Below are positions 25,858 through 33,876 of a stretch of DNA of 64,000 nucleotides, in pieces (the stretch's first letter is position 1; each line of letters starts with the position of its first letter). The stretch spans positions 1-64,000 of the forward strand of contig JALHMR010000007.1 of assembly GCA_022843945.1 (NCBI GenBank), read 5' to 3'. Made by a program: the position numbers and the translations under genes. The notes under the pieces were generated by a model, which was given only the letters and a program-made list of their open reading frames with translations, was not told the DNA's origin and made no database searches. This stretch comes from Rhodospirillaceae bacterium (GTDB taxonomy: Bacteria; Pseudomonadota; Alphaproteobacteria; CACIAM-22H2).

Positions 25858-26952
25858 ATGGCCCTCTACACGCGGAAGACGTATAACTGGCCCCTATACA
25901 GTCACGGCTTGTGGGGGGACGCCATGGCCTGGAACCACGAATTCGTGCATCTCGACGCGGCGCTGAGCACGCTCGAGGCGCGGCAGGGCCGCACCGCGGT
26001 GGACTGGACGGGTGTTCGCGTCGCCCATCTCGACACCGGCTACACGCGAGGGCACCCCGTATTCGGCACGTGGACCGGTGACGATTCGCCGGTCATCCTG
26101 GCAAGTCAGGGATTGTGCCTGGTTCCCAAGCCGCCGCCCGTGGTGCCGCCGGTCGATACCGGGATCGGCAGCGGGCCGCTGCGCAACCCCTGGCACGGCA
26201 CGCGCACCGGCAGCGCCCTCGCCGGGCTGAAGTACAAGGAGTTCGTCGGCTGCGCTCCGGGCGTGCCGATCATTCCGTACCGGGTGGTCGACGACGTCGT
26301 CCCTTTGGGTGACGCCGAATGGCTGCCTATCGCCGAAGCCCTGAGGCACGCGGTCTACACCGCGGGCTGCAGTATCGTCAGCATGTCTCTGGGTGGATTC
26401 TATCCCCACCGCGAAATGGGACGGGCCGTCGACGAGGCCTACGAGCGCGGCGTGATCATGGTGGCCGCCGCGGGCCAGCACAGCGATCGCGTCACCTACC
26501 CGGGCAAGTATGCGCGGGTGTTCGGCGTCGGCGGTCTACGGCGTCTGCCCAACGGCGAGATCCGGGTCTACTACGACTATTCGGACCATTCGGAGCGGGT
26601 CGACATCTGGGCGCCCGCCGCCCCGATCACCCGGGCCGATCCAATTGTCCCCGGCAACGACCCACCGATCGGTTCAGGGGACGGAACTTCCTATGCCACC
26701 GTGCATGTCGCCGCCGCCGCTGCCATCTGGCTGCGCTATCGCGAGGCGGAACTGGTTCCCTATGAAGGCTGGCGCCGGGTGGAGGCGTTCTGGCATTGCC
26801 TGAACCGCACGGCCAGCATGGCGAAAATGCCGGTGGGCGGAAACCGCTACGTCAACGGCGTGCTGGACGCGCGGGCTATCCTTGATGTGCCGCTGCCGCC
26901 GCCGGAAAGGCTTAACCCGAACTGGCGCCGGGCCGAGGACGAGCATCAGTAG
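25858..26952 (+). CDS. Subtilisin-like (S8 family) serine peptidase
   Basis: A 364-aa subtilase-fold protein with no recognisable signal peptide or prodomain. Triad: Asp59 in VAHLDTGYTRGHP, His113 in NPWHGTRTGSALAG, Ser278 in SGDGTSYATVHVAAAAA. The oxyanion-hole Asn of the usual AAAGN is Gln207 here (VAAAGQHSD), so activity may be altered. SIVSMSLGG is the conserved substrate-binding strand. ATG 25858 has AGGGGCC upstream. It follows the alpha/beta hydrolase by 16 bp and ends convergent with the YeeE-type gene. Probably a cytoplasmic maturation or quality-control protease. Confidence 0.87.
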   Translation: MALYTRKTYNWPLYSHGLWGDAMAWNHEFVHLDAALSTLEARQGRTAVDWTGVRVAHLDTGYTRGHPVFGTWTGDDSPVILASQGLCLVPKPPPVVPPVDTGIGSGPLRNPWHGTRTGSALAGLKYKEFVGCAPGVPIIPYRVVDDVVPLGDAEWLPIAEALRHAVYTAGCSIVSMSLGGFYPHREMGRAVDEAYERGVIMVAAAGQHSDRVTYPGKYARVFGVGGLRRLPNGEIRVYYDYSDHSERVDIWAPAAPITRADPIVPGNDPPIGSGDGTSYATVHVAAAAAIWLRYREAELVPYEGWRRVEAFWHCLNRTASMAKMPVGGNRYVNGVLDARAILDVPLPPPERLNPNWRRAEDEHQ

Positions 26953-26973
26953 AGGCGCCCACCAGGAAAAAGA

Positions 26974-28077
26974 TCAGCCGCGGGCCAGCAAGGCGCGCAG
27001 CGCGCCGCCGAAGCTGCCTTCCTCGAGATACTTCATGCCGTAGACGCCGCCGGCCAGGATCGACAGCCAGGCCAGGACCGAGCCCGCGGCCAGGGTCGAC
27101 AGGCCGGTGATGCCCTGGCCGATCGTGCAGCCCAGCGCCAGCACGCCGCCCGTGCCCATAAGAGCGGCCCCGCCCAGATGGCGCAGCACGTCGGCTGCAT
27201 CGGCGAAGCTCTCGATGCGGAAGGTATTGGTGGCAAGCGCCATCAGGAACGAGCCGGCGATGACCCCGCCGACGATGGCGATGCCGAAATTGATCTTCGC
27301 CCCGGTGAAGACCATCAGGTACATGAGGCTCTCGCCGACCGGTGCCACGAAGGTGAAGGAGGCCAGGGGCGTCGGTTCGAACTCGTCGGCACCGATGACA
27401 CCGGTGATCCACCAGCCCGCCGGGATCAGAGCGCCGATGATCAGCGCGCCGACGACCGTGTCACGGCTGGCGCGGAACTCGCCGTCCTTAAAGCAGTACC
27501 AGAGGAGCGCCAGCACCGCGGCGCCGGCCATCAGCCAGCGCAGCAGCGGGATCGACAACCCGCTCACCGCCGCCGCCATGTCGGGTATGCCCTGCGTGCG
27601 CAGACCGGTCCGCGTGAGATTGAGGTTGGTGGTCTCGATGAACTGCGCGCGGGGCAGGGCGAGCAGGCCGCGCAAGGTCATGTAGGCGAAGAGGCCGAGC
27701 ACGATCGCCACGACCAGCGATTTGAGATTGCCGCTGCCCAGCCGGACCAGCGTCTTGTTGCCGCAGCCGCCCGTCAGGGTCATGCCGAAGCCGAACATCA
27801 GGCCGCCGAGAACCGCGCCGAGCCAGCCGAGATTGGGCGTCAGGTAGATCGACTTGCCGAGATCGACGAAGCCGCCGAGATGGAGGAGCTGGCTGCCGGC
27901 CAGGGCCACGGCGATGGCCAGCAGCCAGGCGCGGAAGCGCCGGTAGTCCTGCAGGTTCACCATGTCGGAGATGGCGCCCATGGTGCAGAAATTCGTGCGC
28001 TGCGCCGTGGCGCCGAACACGATGCCGGCGGCAAAGCCGAGAAGAGCGACGAGAGTGGCGACGGGAAGATCGGTCAT
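26974..28077 (-). CDS. YeeE/YedE (TsuA-like) sulfur-compound membrane transporter
   Basis: Membrane protein (367 aa, about ten segments) of the YeeE/PmpA family, which moves thiosulfate or sulfane sulfur through cysteine-lined paths. The conserved cysteine loops are visible: QRTNFCTMGAISDM (Cys31), GGCGNKTLVRLGSGN (Cys105) and ALGCTIGQGITGLS near residue 312. ATG 28077 is used; an in-frame TTG at 28125 would add 16 residues but would cross the operator-like dyad. Divergent from tusA, its usual partner, so together they probably import and hand over sulfur. Confidence 0.92.
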   Translation of the reverse strand: MTDLPVATLVALLGFAAGIVFGATAQRTNFCTMGAISDMVNLQDYRRFRAWLLAIAVALAGSQLLHLGGFVDLGKSIYLTPNLGWLGAVLGGLMFGFGMTLTGGCGNKTLVRLGSGNLKSLVVAIVLGLFAYMTLRGLLALPRAQFIETTNLNLTRTGLRTQGIPDMAAAVSGLSIPLLRWLMAGAAVLALLWYCFKDGEFRASRDTVVGALIIGALIPAGWWITGVIGADEFEPTPLASFTFVAPVGESLMYLMVFTGAKINFGIAIVGGVIAGSFLMALATNTFRIESFADAADVLRHLGGAALMGTGGVLALGCTIGQGITGLSTLAAGSVLAWLSILAGGVYGMKYLEEGSFGGALRALLARG

Positions 28078-28081
28078 CGGT

Positions 28082-28101
28082 ATATTTACGGTTGCTAATG
28101 T
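28082..28101. promoter_or_regulatory. Putative sulfur-responsive operator between yeeE-type gene and tusA
   Basis: ATATTTACGGTTGCTAATGT. It has the same ATATT-N10-AAT-x-T form as the dyad in the sox promoter core (22953-22972), sharing ATATTT and CTAAT in register. It lies 5 bp upstream of the yeeE-type start and 61 bp upstream of tusA. Confidence 0.55.
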
Positions 28102-28162
28102 AAGATTGGCGATGCGCGGCGACAAGCGCTAAGGTCCCGCGCCGCTTGCCTTGGAGTGTTGC

Positions 28163-28390
28163 ATGTCGACGACCATCCTCGATACCAAAGGCCTCAACTG
28201 TCCGTTGCCGATCCTGCGGGTGAAGAAGGCGATCAAGGACGTGCCGGCAGGCGGCACGCTGCAGGTCCTGGCCACCGATCCCGGAGCGGTCAAGGATTTC
28301 GAAGCCTTCTGCAAGGCGACCGGCCAGCAGCTGCTCGACTGGAAGGAAGAGGCCGGTATCTTTACCTTCAACATCCGGAAGGCTGGCTAG
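28163..28390 (+). CDS. tusA: TusA/SirA-family sulfurtransferase
   Basis: A 75-aa cytoplasmic sulfur carrier. The family signature is LDTKGLNCPLPILRVKKAI, with Cys13 of the CPxP motif as the persulfide-bearing residue. ATG 28163 has TTGGAG upstream. Divergent from the YeeE-type transporter and followed directly by the HbpS/GlcG gene. In sulfur oxidisers TusA feeds sulfane sulfur to Dsr or sHdr systems, neither of which is seen here; delivery to biosynthesis is also possible. Confidence 0.93.
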   Translation: MSTTILDTKGLNCPLPILRVKKAIKDVPAGGTLQVLATDPGAVKDFEAFCKATGQQLLDWKEEAGIFTFNIRKAG

Positions 28391-28882
28391 ATGTACCGCT
28401 TCGGCTGCGCCCTGTTCGCGCTGGCGCTGACGCTCCCGGCTGCGGCCCAGGACGGCACCGTCTCCTATAAGTCCCTCAGTCCCGACGTGGCACTCGACCT
28501 TGCCCGTGCCACGCTGGAGAACTGCCGTCAGCGCGGATTCCAGGTTGCGGTCGCGGTTGCCGACCGCTTCGGCGTGACGCAGGTGATGCTGCGTGACCGC
28601 TTCGCCGGGCCGCATACCCCGTCTACGGCGTCGGGCAAGGCCTGGACTGCGGTGACTTTTCGCACCAGCACCACGGACCTGGTCGCGATCAGCCAGCCTG
28701 GCATGCCGCAGGCTGGCATTCGGGCGCTGCCGGGCGTCGTGGTGATCGGCGGGGGGCTGCTGATCGAAGCCGGCGGCTCGTTCCTGGGTGCGGTCGGGGT
28801 GTCGGGGGCGCCGGGCGGCGACGCGGACGACGCCTGCGCCAAGGCCGGTCTCGAGGCCGTCCGCGACAAGCTCGATTTTTGA
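28391..28882 (+). CDS. Secreted GlcG/HbpS family haem-binding-like protein
   Basis: A 163-aa protein with a Sec signal (MYRFGCALFALALTLPAAAQ) and one GlcG/HbpS domain: ALDLARATLENCRQRGFQVAVAV, DRFAGPHTPSTASGKAWTAVTF, GVVVIGGGLLIEAGGSFLGAVGVSGAPGGDADDACA. Members bind haem or cobalamin or act as extracytoplasmic redox sensors. The ATG abuts the tusA stop codon, so the two are co-transcribed. Role in sulfur metabolism is inferred only from this context. Confidence 0.88.
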   Translation: MYRFGCALFALALTLPAAAQDGTVSYKSLSPDVALDLARATLENCRQRGFQVAVAVADRFGVTQVMLRDRFAGPHTPSTASGKAWTAVTFRTSTTDLVAISQPGMPQAGIRALPGVVVIGGGLLIEAGGSFLGAVGVSGAPGGDADDACAKAGLEAVRDKLDF

Positions 28883-28916
28883 GGGACTGGCTTAAGTCCG
28901 GTCGGCGATCGGCAGG

Positions 28917-29624
28917 TCAGCCAGATGTCGTGGGCGATGACGTTGCTGCGGCGGTGGCGGCAGCCGCCAGCCGTTCTGCTTCCTGGCGATGGCGCCGGCG
29001 CAGGAACGTCACTAGGCAGTAAGCGCCCGCGAAAAACGCTGCCATGACGGCGAGAGATATCAGCACAACGTTGTCCAGGAACGGCTCCAGCGCTTCGCCG
29101 AACAAATAGCCGAAACCGGCGAATGCAAGTGCCCAGACGAAAGCCGCGATGAAGTTGAGTACGGCAAATCGCACGGGATCAAGGCCGCTCATGCCCATGG
29201 CAAAGGACGCGAAGTTTCGCACCCCATAGATAAAGCGGAAGGACAAGATGAAGGTCGTGTTGTAGCGGCGCAGGAAGTCCAGCGCGATGGCAACGCCTGG
29301 TCTCCAGCGTGGAATGCGGTCGAGAAGCCGCACGCCCCAGCGTCGTCCAATCCAGAAATAGAGTTGGTCGCCTGCAAAGCTACCAAACCACGCCACGAGA
29401 AAAAGCGGGGTCCACTCCAGGTAGTCCTGGCTTGCCACCACGCCGGCGATGATGACGCAGGTTTCGCCCTCGAAGAACGTCCAAAGGAAAATCAGCGCGT
29501 AGATATAGGGACCGTATTCGACTGCAAGGCGCTTGATCGAGGCACTGTCGACGGCCGTTACGCCAGAAAACGCCTGATATGCGGACGCCCCCCACTCAAC
29601 GATCTGATTCAGGAACGCTTCCAC
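28917..29624 (-). CDS. DedA family membrane protein
   Basis: A 235-aa inner-membrane protein of the DedA/SNARE-associated family (undecaprenyl-phosphate or phospholipid flippase superfamily). It has the E-x3-P-type region FFEGETCVIIAGVVASQDYL, GSFAGDQLYFWIGRRWG, and the conserved F-R-x-x-x-G-x-R motif as LSFRFIYGVRNFASFAMGMSG. An Ala/Thr-rich cytoplasmic tail ends the protein. Monocistronic, convergent with the HbpS gene. Codon use is slightly less GC-rich than in its neighbours. Confidence 0.93.
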   Translation of the reverse strand: MEAFLNQIVEWGASAYQAFSGVTAVDSASIKRLAVEYGPYIYALIFLWTFFEGETCVIIAGVVASQDYLEWTPLFLVAWFGSFAGDQLYFWIGRRWGVRLLDRIPRWRPGVAIALDFLRRYNTTFILSFRFIYGVRNFASFAMGMSGLDPVRFAVLNFIAAFVWALAFAGFGYLFGEALEPFLDNVVLISLAVMAAFFAGAYCLVTFLRRRHRQEAERLAAAATAAATSSPTTSG

Positions 29625-29745
29625 GGTCTACTGCTCTAGGCGGCCGTTAATGGACAATAAAGAGGGCGGACAGTATCATAGCGCCAAGTTTCTCAACAAA
29701 GACTCAATGCCTCGCGGGCGTAGAAAGCGTCGGTAGGAGAAGGCC

Positions 29746-30042
29746 ATGACAGTTTCATTAAGCCGTCTCTCGGGTCTTGTCGCTCTGGCGCTGGTATCGG
29801 CGTCCGGAGCCGCGGTGGCTCAGGACGCCGCTGCGCCTGGCGCTCCGCCGCCGGTCAACACCAACGACCACCCCGATGCGCTGATCCTCAACACCAAGAA
29901 CCCGCTGGTCATCCATGCCGGACCCGGCAAGCCGAATGTCGGGGCGATCTTCATCCCGCCGACCCTGTCCGGGAAGGACAAGGGCAAGGGGCAGAAGGCC
30001 GGCGCCACCGAGCAGGCTGTCATGGGTACCGCGCCGAAATAG
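29746..30042 (+). CDS. Small secreted hypothetical protein
   Basis: A 98-aa protein with a signal peptide (SRLSGLVALALVSASGAAVA) and a short Pro/Gly/Lys-rich mature part: PPPVNTNDHPDALILNTKNP, then a basic GKDKGKGQKAG near the end. AGGAGAAGG precedes ATG 29746. No family recognised. Coding use is convincing (strong third-position GC). Stands alone upstream of the DUF1217 gene. Confidence 0.65.
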   Translation: MTVSLSRLSGLVALALVSASGAAVAQDAAAPGAPPPVNTNDHPDALILNTKNPLVIHAGPGKPNVGAIFIPPTLSGKDKGKGQKAGATEQAVMGTAPK

Positions 30043-30176
30043 CCAGCTTGGCGGGACCTGGCGCCGCGGCCGGGTCTCGGTTTTAACGCTCTCTTAACGA
30101 ATTGTTTAAAATTGTCGGAATACACTCGCTTTGGCGGGTTGGCCCCCGTGTGGTAGTCTTCATCCGTCCGGATTGA

Positions 30177-30198
30177 GGCTTCCAAGAATTTGGAAGCC
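30177..30198 (+). promoter_or_regulatory. 5'-leader hairpin before the DUF1217 gene
   Basis: GGCTTCCAA pairs perfectly with TTGGAAGCC around the loop GAAT, 27 bases upstream of ATG 30226. An AT-rich stretch (30085-30125) further upstream is the likely promoter. The hairpin may stabilise the messenger or be a protein target, as 5' leaders of alphaproteobacterial flagellins can be; this is inference. Confidence 0.45.
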
Positions 30199-30225
30199 GA
30201 TTAGATCGGCGCAACCGAGGCCAGA

Positions 30226-32673
30226 ATGGTCGACTTTGGCGCATCATCAGGTTTTAGCGCTCCTGTAGTCCCGGCTCTTGCCAGCTTTAAGCTGCTGCTC
30301 AAGAACCGGAACCAGCAGTTTGACGTCTTCGCCAAGCAGGCAAAGATCCTGAAGGATATTGCCTACTTCAAAGACAAGATCGCCAAGGTCGAGACACCCG
30401 CGGACATCGTCAAGGACCGGCGACTGCTGATGTTCGTCACCTCGGCCTTCGGGCTCGAGGGCGAGGAGAAATTCGGCGGCCGTATCCGTAAGGTTCTGGA
30501 GAGCGATCTCAAGGACCCCAATTCCTTCGCCAACCGCACCATCGACCCGCGCTACAAGCAGCTGGCCGAGGCGTTCAAGTTCAAGGAATTCGGCACCTTC
30601 TATACGAAGCAGGCCCTGTTCGTGAACGATGTCGCGAACCGTTACGTCCGTAACGAGTTCGAGAAATCGCTCGGCGACAAGAACCCGGCACTACGCGAGG
30701 CGGAGTATTTCCTGCGCACCATCGGTGGCGTGCAGGACACCTACCAGATCCTCGGCGACAAGGTGCTGCGCTCGATCGTCACCACGGCGCTCGGCCTGCC
30801 GGCGAATATCGCCGTGCAGTCGATCGAGAAGCAGAAGGCGCTGATCGACGCCAAGCTCGATATCAAGAAATTCCAGACCGCTGCCGCGGCCGCCGCCGGC
30901 GGTGCCGCCAAGCCCAAATCGGCGCTCGACCTGGCGAAGGAAGAGCTGACCTCGATCACGGACGCGCGCGCCGTGGTCAAGGGCTCGCAGGATACGCTGA
31001 CCTCCGTCCTCGACCGCATCCAGGACATCCAGGACGAGTACGCACGCCTCGCGGTCATTCAGAGCGGTACCGGTCCTTATGCCGCCGAGATTCCTGTCCA
31101 GCAGACGGCCGCGCCGGAGTTGCTGCGCCAGCAGGGCCTGCTAGCGGCGTCGCAGGAGGCTCTTGGCCGGGTCGCGACGAAAACCGCGCGGTTGCAGGAG
31201 CTGGTCCAGCTCGCGGGCAATCCCGACACCGATGCCGGCGAGCTGGCGGACTACAAGACTGAGTTCGCCACGCTCAAGACCGAGATCGAGAACGCCATCT
31301 CCGGCGCCACCTATGCGGTCGACGTCGGCGCGGGCCCCACCTTTGCTTCGCAGAACCTGATCGGTGGGGCCCTCACCGACATCAGCGTGCAGATCAAGTC
31401 GACCGGCGAAACGACGGTCGTGCGGGCGCACGATTTGTCGGGCGCATCGGCGTTCCAGACCTTCCTGGACAATGCCAACGCATCGTTCCAGGCGATCACC
31501 GGAACGGGCGACAGTGCCAACATCAGCGCGGCCTCGTCGGCGATGAGCAGCGCCAAGTCGGCGAGCGACACGGTCAAGCTCACGGTCGATGTCGACGCCA
31601 ACCTGTTCGCTGAGCAGATCGCGTCGGTCTCGCAGTGGGCCGGCACGTTCAACACCGCCGGCACCTACGGCGGCGCCGAAGCGCTGCGCGACGCCGGTGC
31701 CCGCATCATCGACATCGACGGCATCATCTCCGAGATCCGCAACGTGGCCAGCGAATCCGCCCTGCGCGACATCGCCGCCGACCGGACCGATCTGAACGAC
31801 AAGTACACGAACCTGCTCGCCGAGCTGAGCACTGCCATCACCATCAGCGATGCCGGCACCAACCTGCTCAACGTCGCCGGCGACCAGGATTTCCAGGTCA
31901 TCGGCGACACCTACGCACGGGCCCGCGGGCGCGATCTGCTGGCGTCGATCCATACCCCGCTGAGCGGCGGCACGGTCGGCAGCCAGGCCGGCGCCAGCGC
32001 GGTCGTCGCCCAGATCGATGGCGCGGTCAAAACCGCGCTGGAGACGACGTCGCGCGAGATCGGCATCGACGCCAAGACCTTAGGCCTCGCCGCCGACACG
32101 CTCGATCCGCGCGCCGGCGTGGACAGCATGTACGCCAAGCTGTCGACCGACATGGAAGAGCTGGTCGGGAAGGCCGTGATCACCGGCAAGAACCTGCTCG
32201 ATGCGGATCAGGATTCGATCAAGCTCATCCTGGGCGCGGCCGGCCAGAGCATCACGATCGCCGCCAAGACGGCCTTCGCGACGGATGTCGCCGATCTGCT
32301 CAATTCCGGCGCCCTGAATCTGCCCAGCGACGCCGGGGATTCGACCGGGGCGCTGGCCACGCTCGAGACGGTGCGCTTCAACGCTGCGCGCGTGCTCAGC
32401 GAGCTCAACAACGACGCCCGCAAGCTCGATTCCGCCAGTACGATCACCAGCCAGCGTATCAAGGACCTGGAGGACAAGGCGGCGGCGAGTGGCGGCGGCG
32501 CGAGCAAGATCAACGCCACGCAATTCGCCATCAAGTTCATCGAGAAATACCTGACCTACAAGGATCAGGAGAACGCCATGGCGCTGGGCGGTTTCAGCTC
32601 GGGCAACGCCTATCTCACCCAGCTCATCCAGCCGATCAAGATTCGCGGCGGCGGTCTCGATTTCAACACCTGA
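30226..32673 (+). CDS. DUF1217 domain flagellar-type protein with long helical extension
   Basis: An 815-aa protein. Residues about 25-200 match the DUF1217 pattern found beside alphaproteobacterial flagellar genes: FDVFAKQAKILKDIAYFKDK, FVTSAFGLEGEEKFGGRIRK, DPRYKQLAEAFKFKEFGTFY, LGDKVLRSIVTTALGLP. The remainder (about 220-815) is Ala/Asp/Thr-rich, low in aromatics and predominantly helical with coiled-coil stretches, ending TSQRIKDLEDKAAASGG ... ENAMALGGFSSGNAYLTQLI. This composition resembles flagellin or hook-associated proteins. No signal peptide, consistent with type III export. DUF1217 proteins are usually shorter or carry the domain repeated, so the extension is notable. No flagellar genes are adjacent. 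Confidence 0.82.
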   Translation: MVDFGASSGFSAPVVPALASFKLLLKNRNQQFDVFAKQAKILKDIAYFKDKIAKVETPADIVKDRRLLMFVTSAFGLEGEEKFGGRIRKVLESDLKDPNSFANRTIDPRYKQLAEAFKFKEFGTFYTKQALFVNDVANRYVRNEFEKSLGDKNPALREAEYFLRTIGGVQDTYQILGDKVLRSIVTTALGLPANIAVQSIEKQKALIDAKLDIKKFQTAAAAAAGGAAKPKSALDLAKEELTSITDARAVVKGSQDTLTSVLDRIQDIQDEYARLAVIQSGTGPYAAEIPVQQTAAPELLRQQGLLAASQEALGRVATKTARLQELVQLAGNPDTDAGELADYKTEFATLKTEIENAISGATYAVDVGAGPTFASQNLIGGALTDISVQIKSTGETTVVRAHDLSGASAFQTFLDNANASFQAITGTGDSANISAASSAMSSAKSASDTVKLTVDVDANLFAEQIASVSQWAGTFNTAGTYGGAEALRDAGARIIDIDGIISEIRNVASESALRDIAADRTDLNDKYTNLLAELSTAITISDAGTNLLNVAGDQDFQVIGDTYARARGRDLLASIHTPLSGGTVGSQAGASAVVAQIDGAVKTALETTSREIGIDAKTLGLAADTLDPRAGVDSMYAKLSTDMEELVGKAVITGKNLLDADQDSIKLILGAAGQSITIAAKTAFATDVADLLNSGALNLPSDAGDSTGALATLETVRFNAARVLSELNNDARKLDSASTITSQRIKDLEDKAAASGGGASKINATQFAIKFIEKYLTYKDQENAMALGGFSSGNAYLTQLIQPIKIRGGGLDFNT

Positions 32674-32719
32674 ACTTGCCGCTATACTCGGCCGCTCCAT
32701 TAGAGGGTGAGCCGCGGCG

Positions 32720-33244
32720 ATGAGCGATTCCTTCACAGTACGCGACGTCCAGGGGGAGATCCGGATCACCCTGGCGGATATGCGCAAGTATCACGGCCAG
32801 GATTTCGACAACGGGCTGAGCATGGCTCTCAAGGCGTGCCAGCTCGCCTTTCACAAGCTGACCGGTGGCGCCGCTCCCGAGCGGCGCCGGATTCGCCTGG
32901 TGCTGGCCCTGAGCCCGCCGGGCATCCTGGACGGGTTCGAATACATCACCCGCGCGATCAGCGACCGGCGCGTCGTTATCGACCCGGCGGCGGGCCACGG
33001 CCCGGAATCCTATAACGGCCGCTACTACTTCGAGATCCACTACGAAGGGCGCAAGGTAGCCCTGTGGCTGCGCGACGGCATCGTGCCGGAGGGCTACACC
33101 CTGCTCGCCAAGCGCGGCTTCCTCGGGCTGCTCGGCGAAGCGGAGATGCGGGCCTGGCGCGAGGGCAAGCAGCGCATCGCCGATACGGTCATGCGCCTGC
33201 CGACTGACCAGGTGTTCGAGGCGTCCCCGGTCGAGCCGGCGTGA
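32720..33244 (+). CDS. Conserved hypothetical protein
   Basis: A 174-aa soluble protein with no recognised family. Features: DVQGEIRITLADMRKYHGQDF, KACQLAFHKLTGG, FEYITRAISDRRVVIDPAAG, FEIHYEGRKVALWLRDGIV. The layout (helix, strand, helix, strand) suggests a compact alpha/beta domain. Its stop overlaps the GTG start of a methyltransferase by 4 bp, so they are coupled and may act on one substrate. Function unknown. Confidence 0.75.
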   Translation: MSDSFTVRDVQGEIRITLADMRKYHGQDFDNGLSMALKACQLAFHKLTGGAAPERRRIRLVLALSPPGILDGFEYITRAISDRRVVIDPAAGHGPESYNGRYYFEIHYEGRKVALWLRDGIVPEGYTLLAKRGFLGLLGEAEMRAWREGKQRIADTVMRLPTDQVFEASPVEPA

Positions 33245-33876
33245 GCCGCCTCGCCGACACGCTCGAGGATCGGGCGTTCCACGTCTTCATGCGCGCGGCC
33301 GATGTGCTGATCGACGCGTCGTACGGTGTCTACACGCTGGCCGAGCGCCGCTATGCAGCGGGCGAGGTGACCGCCACCCGCTTCGGCGATCCCGCCACCA
33401 ACATGCCGACCTATTATCTGCGCCTGATGGCGCTGCGCGACGCGCTGGAGCTCACGCCGCAGGATGCGGTGACCGATCTCGGCTGCGGCTGTGGCCGGGC
33501 GCTGGCGGTGTTCGCGCGCCAGCCCTTGCGCTACTGCCGCGGCATCGAGTTCGAGGCGGGAGCTGCCGGCGTGGCGCGCGCCAACGCCAAGCGCCTGCGT
33601 GGCCGGCGTGCCGCGATCGACGTCGTCACGGCCGACGCCGCCGATTATCCCTTCGCCGACGAAACTCTCGTCTACCTCTTCAACCCGTTCGGGCCCCAGA
33701 CCCTGCGTGCCGTGCTGGCCAATCTCCGGCGGAGCCTGGAGATGAAGCCGCGTCGCCTGCGGCTTTGCTACTACCATCCCAAGCATCGCGACGTGTTCAA
33801 GGCCGCGGGCTGGCTGCGGCGCACCGCGACCTTGCGCGGCTTCAAGACCCATATCGAGATCTACGAGGCTCAGTAG
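33241..33876 (+). CDS. Class I SAM-dependent methyltransferase
   Basis: A 211-aa methyltransferase-fold protein. Motif I is VTDLGCGCGRALAVFARQP, followed by the acidic GIEFEAGAAGVARANAKR, VVTADAADYPF, and the motif IV region LVYLFNPFGPQTLRAVLANL. The NPF sequence at the NPPY position is of the type found in small-molecule or DOT1-like methyltransferases. GTG 33241 lies in a GTGA overlap with the upstream hypothetical gene. Converges with and overlaps the next minus-strand gene by 7 bp. Substrate unknown. Confidence 0.82.
   Translation: MSRLADTLEDRAFHVFMRAADVLIDASYGVYTLAERRYAAGEVTATRFGDPATNMPTYYLRLMALRDALELTPQDAVTDLGCGCGRALAVFARQPLRYCRGIEFEAGAAGVARANAKRLRGRRAAIDVVTADAADYPFADETLVYLFNPFGPQTLRAVLANLRRSLEMKPRRLRLCYYHPKHRDVFKAAGWLRRTATLRGFKTHIEIYEAQ

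Noticed and set aside
28078-28125. A 16-residue N-terminal extension of the YeeE-type protein from TTG 28125
   Set aside because: It would run through the operator-like dyad, has no ribosome site, and the family begins near the ATG at 28077.
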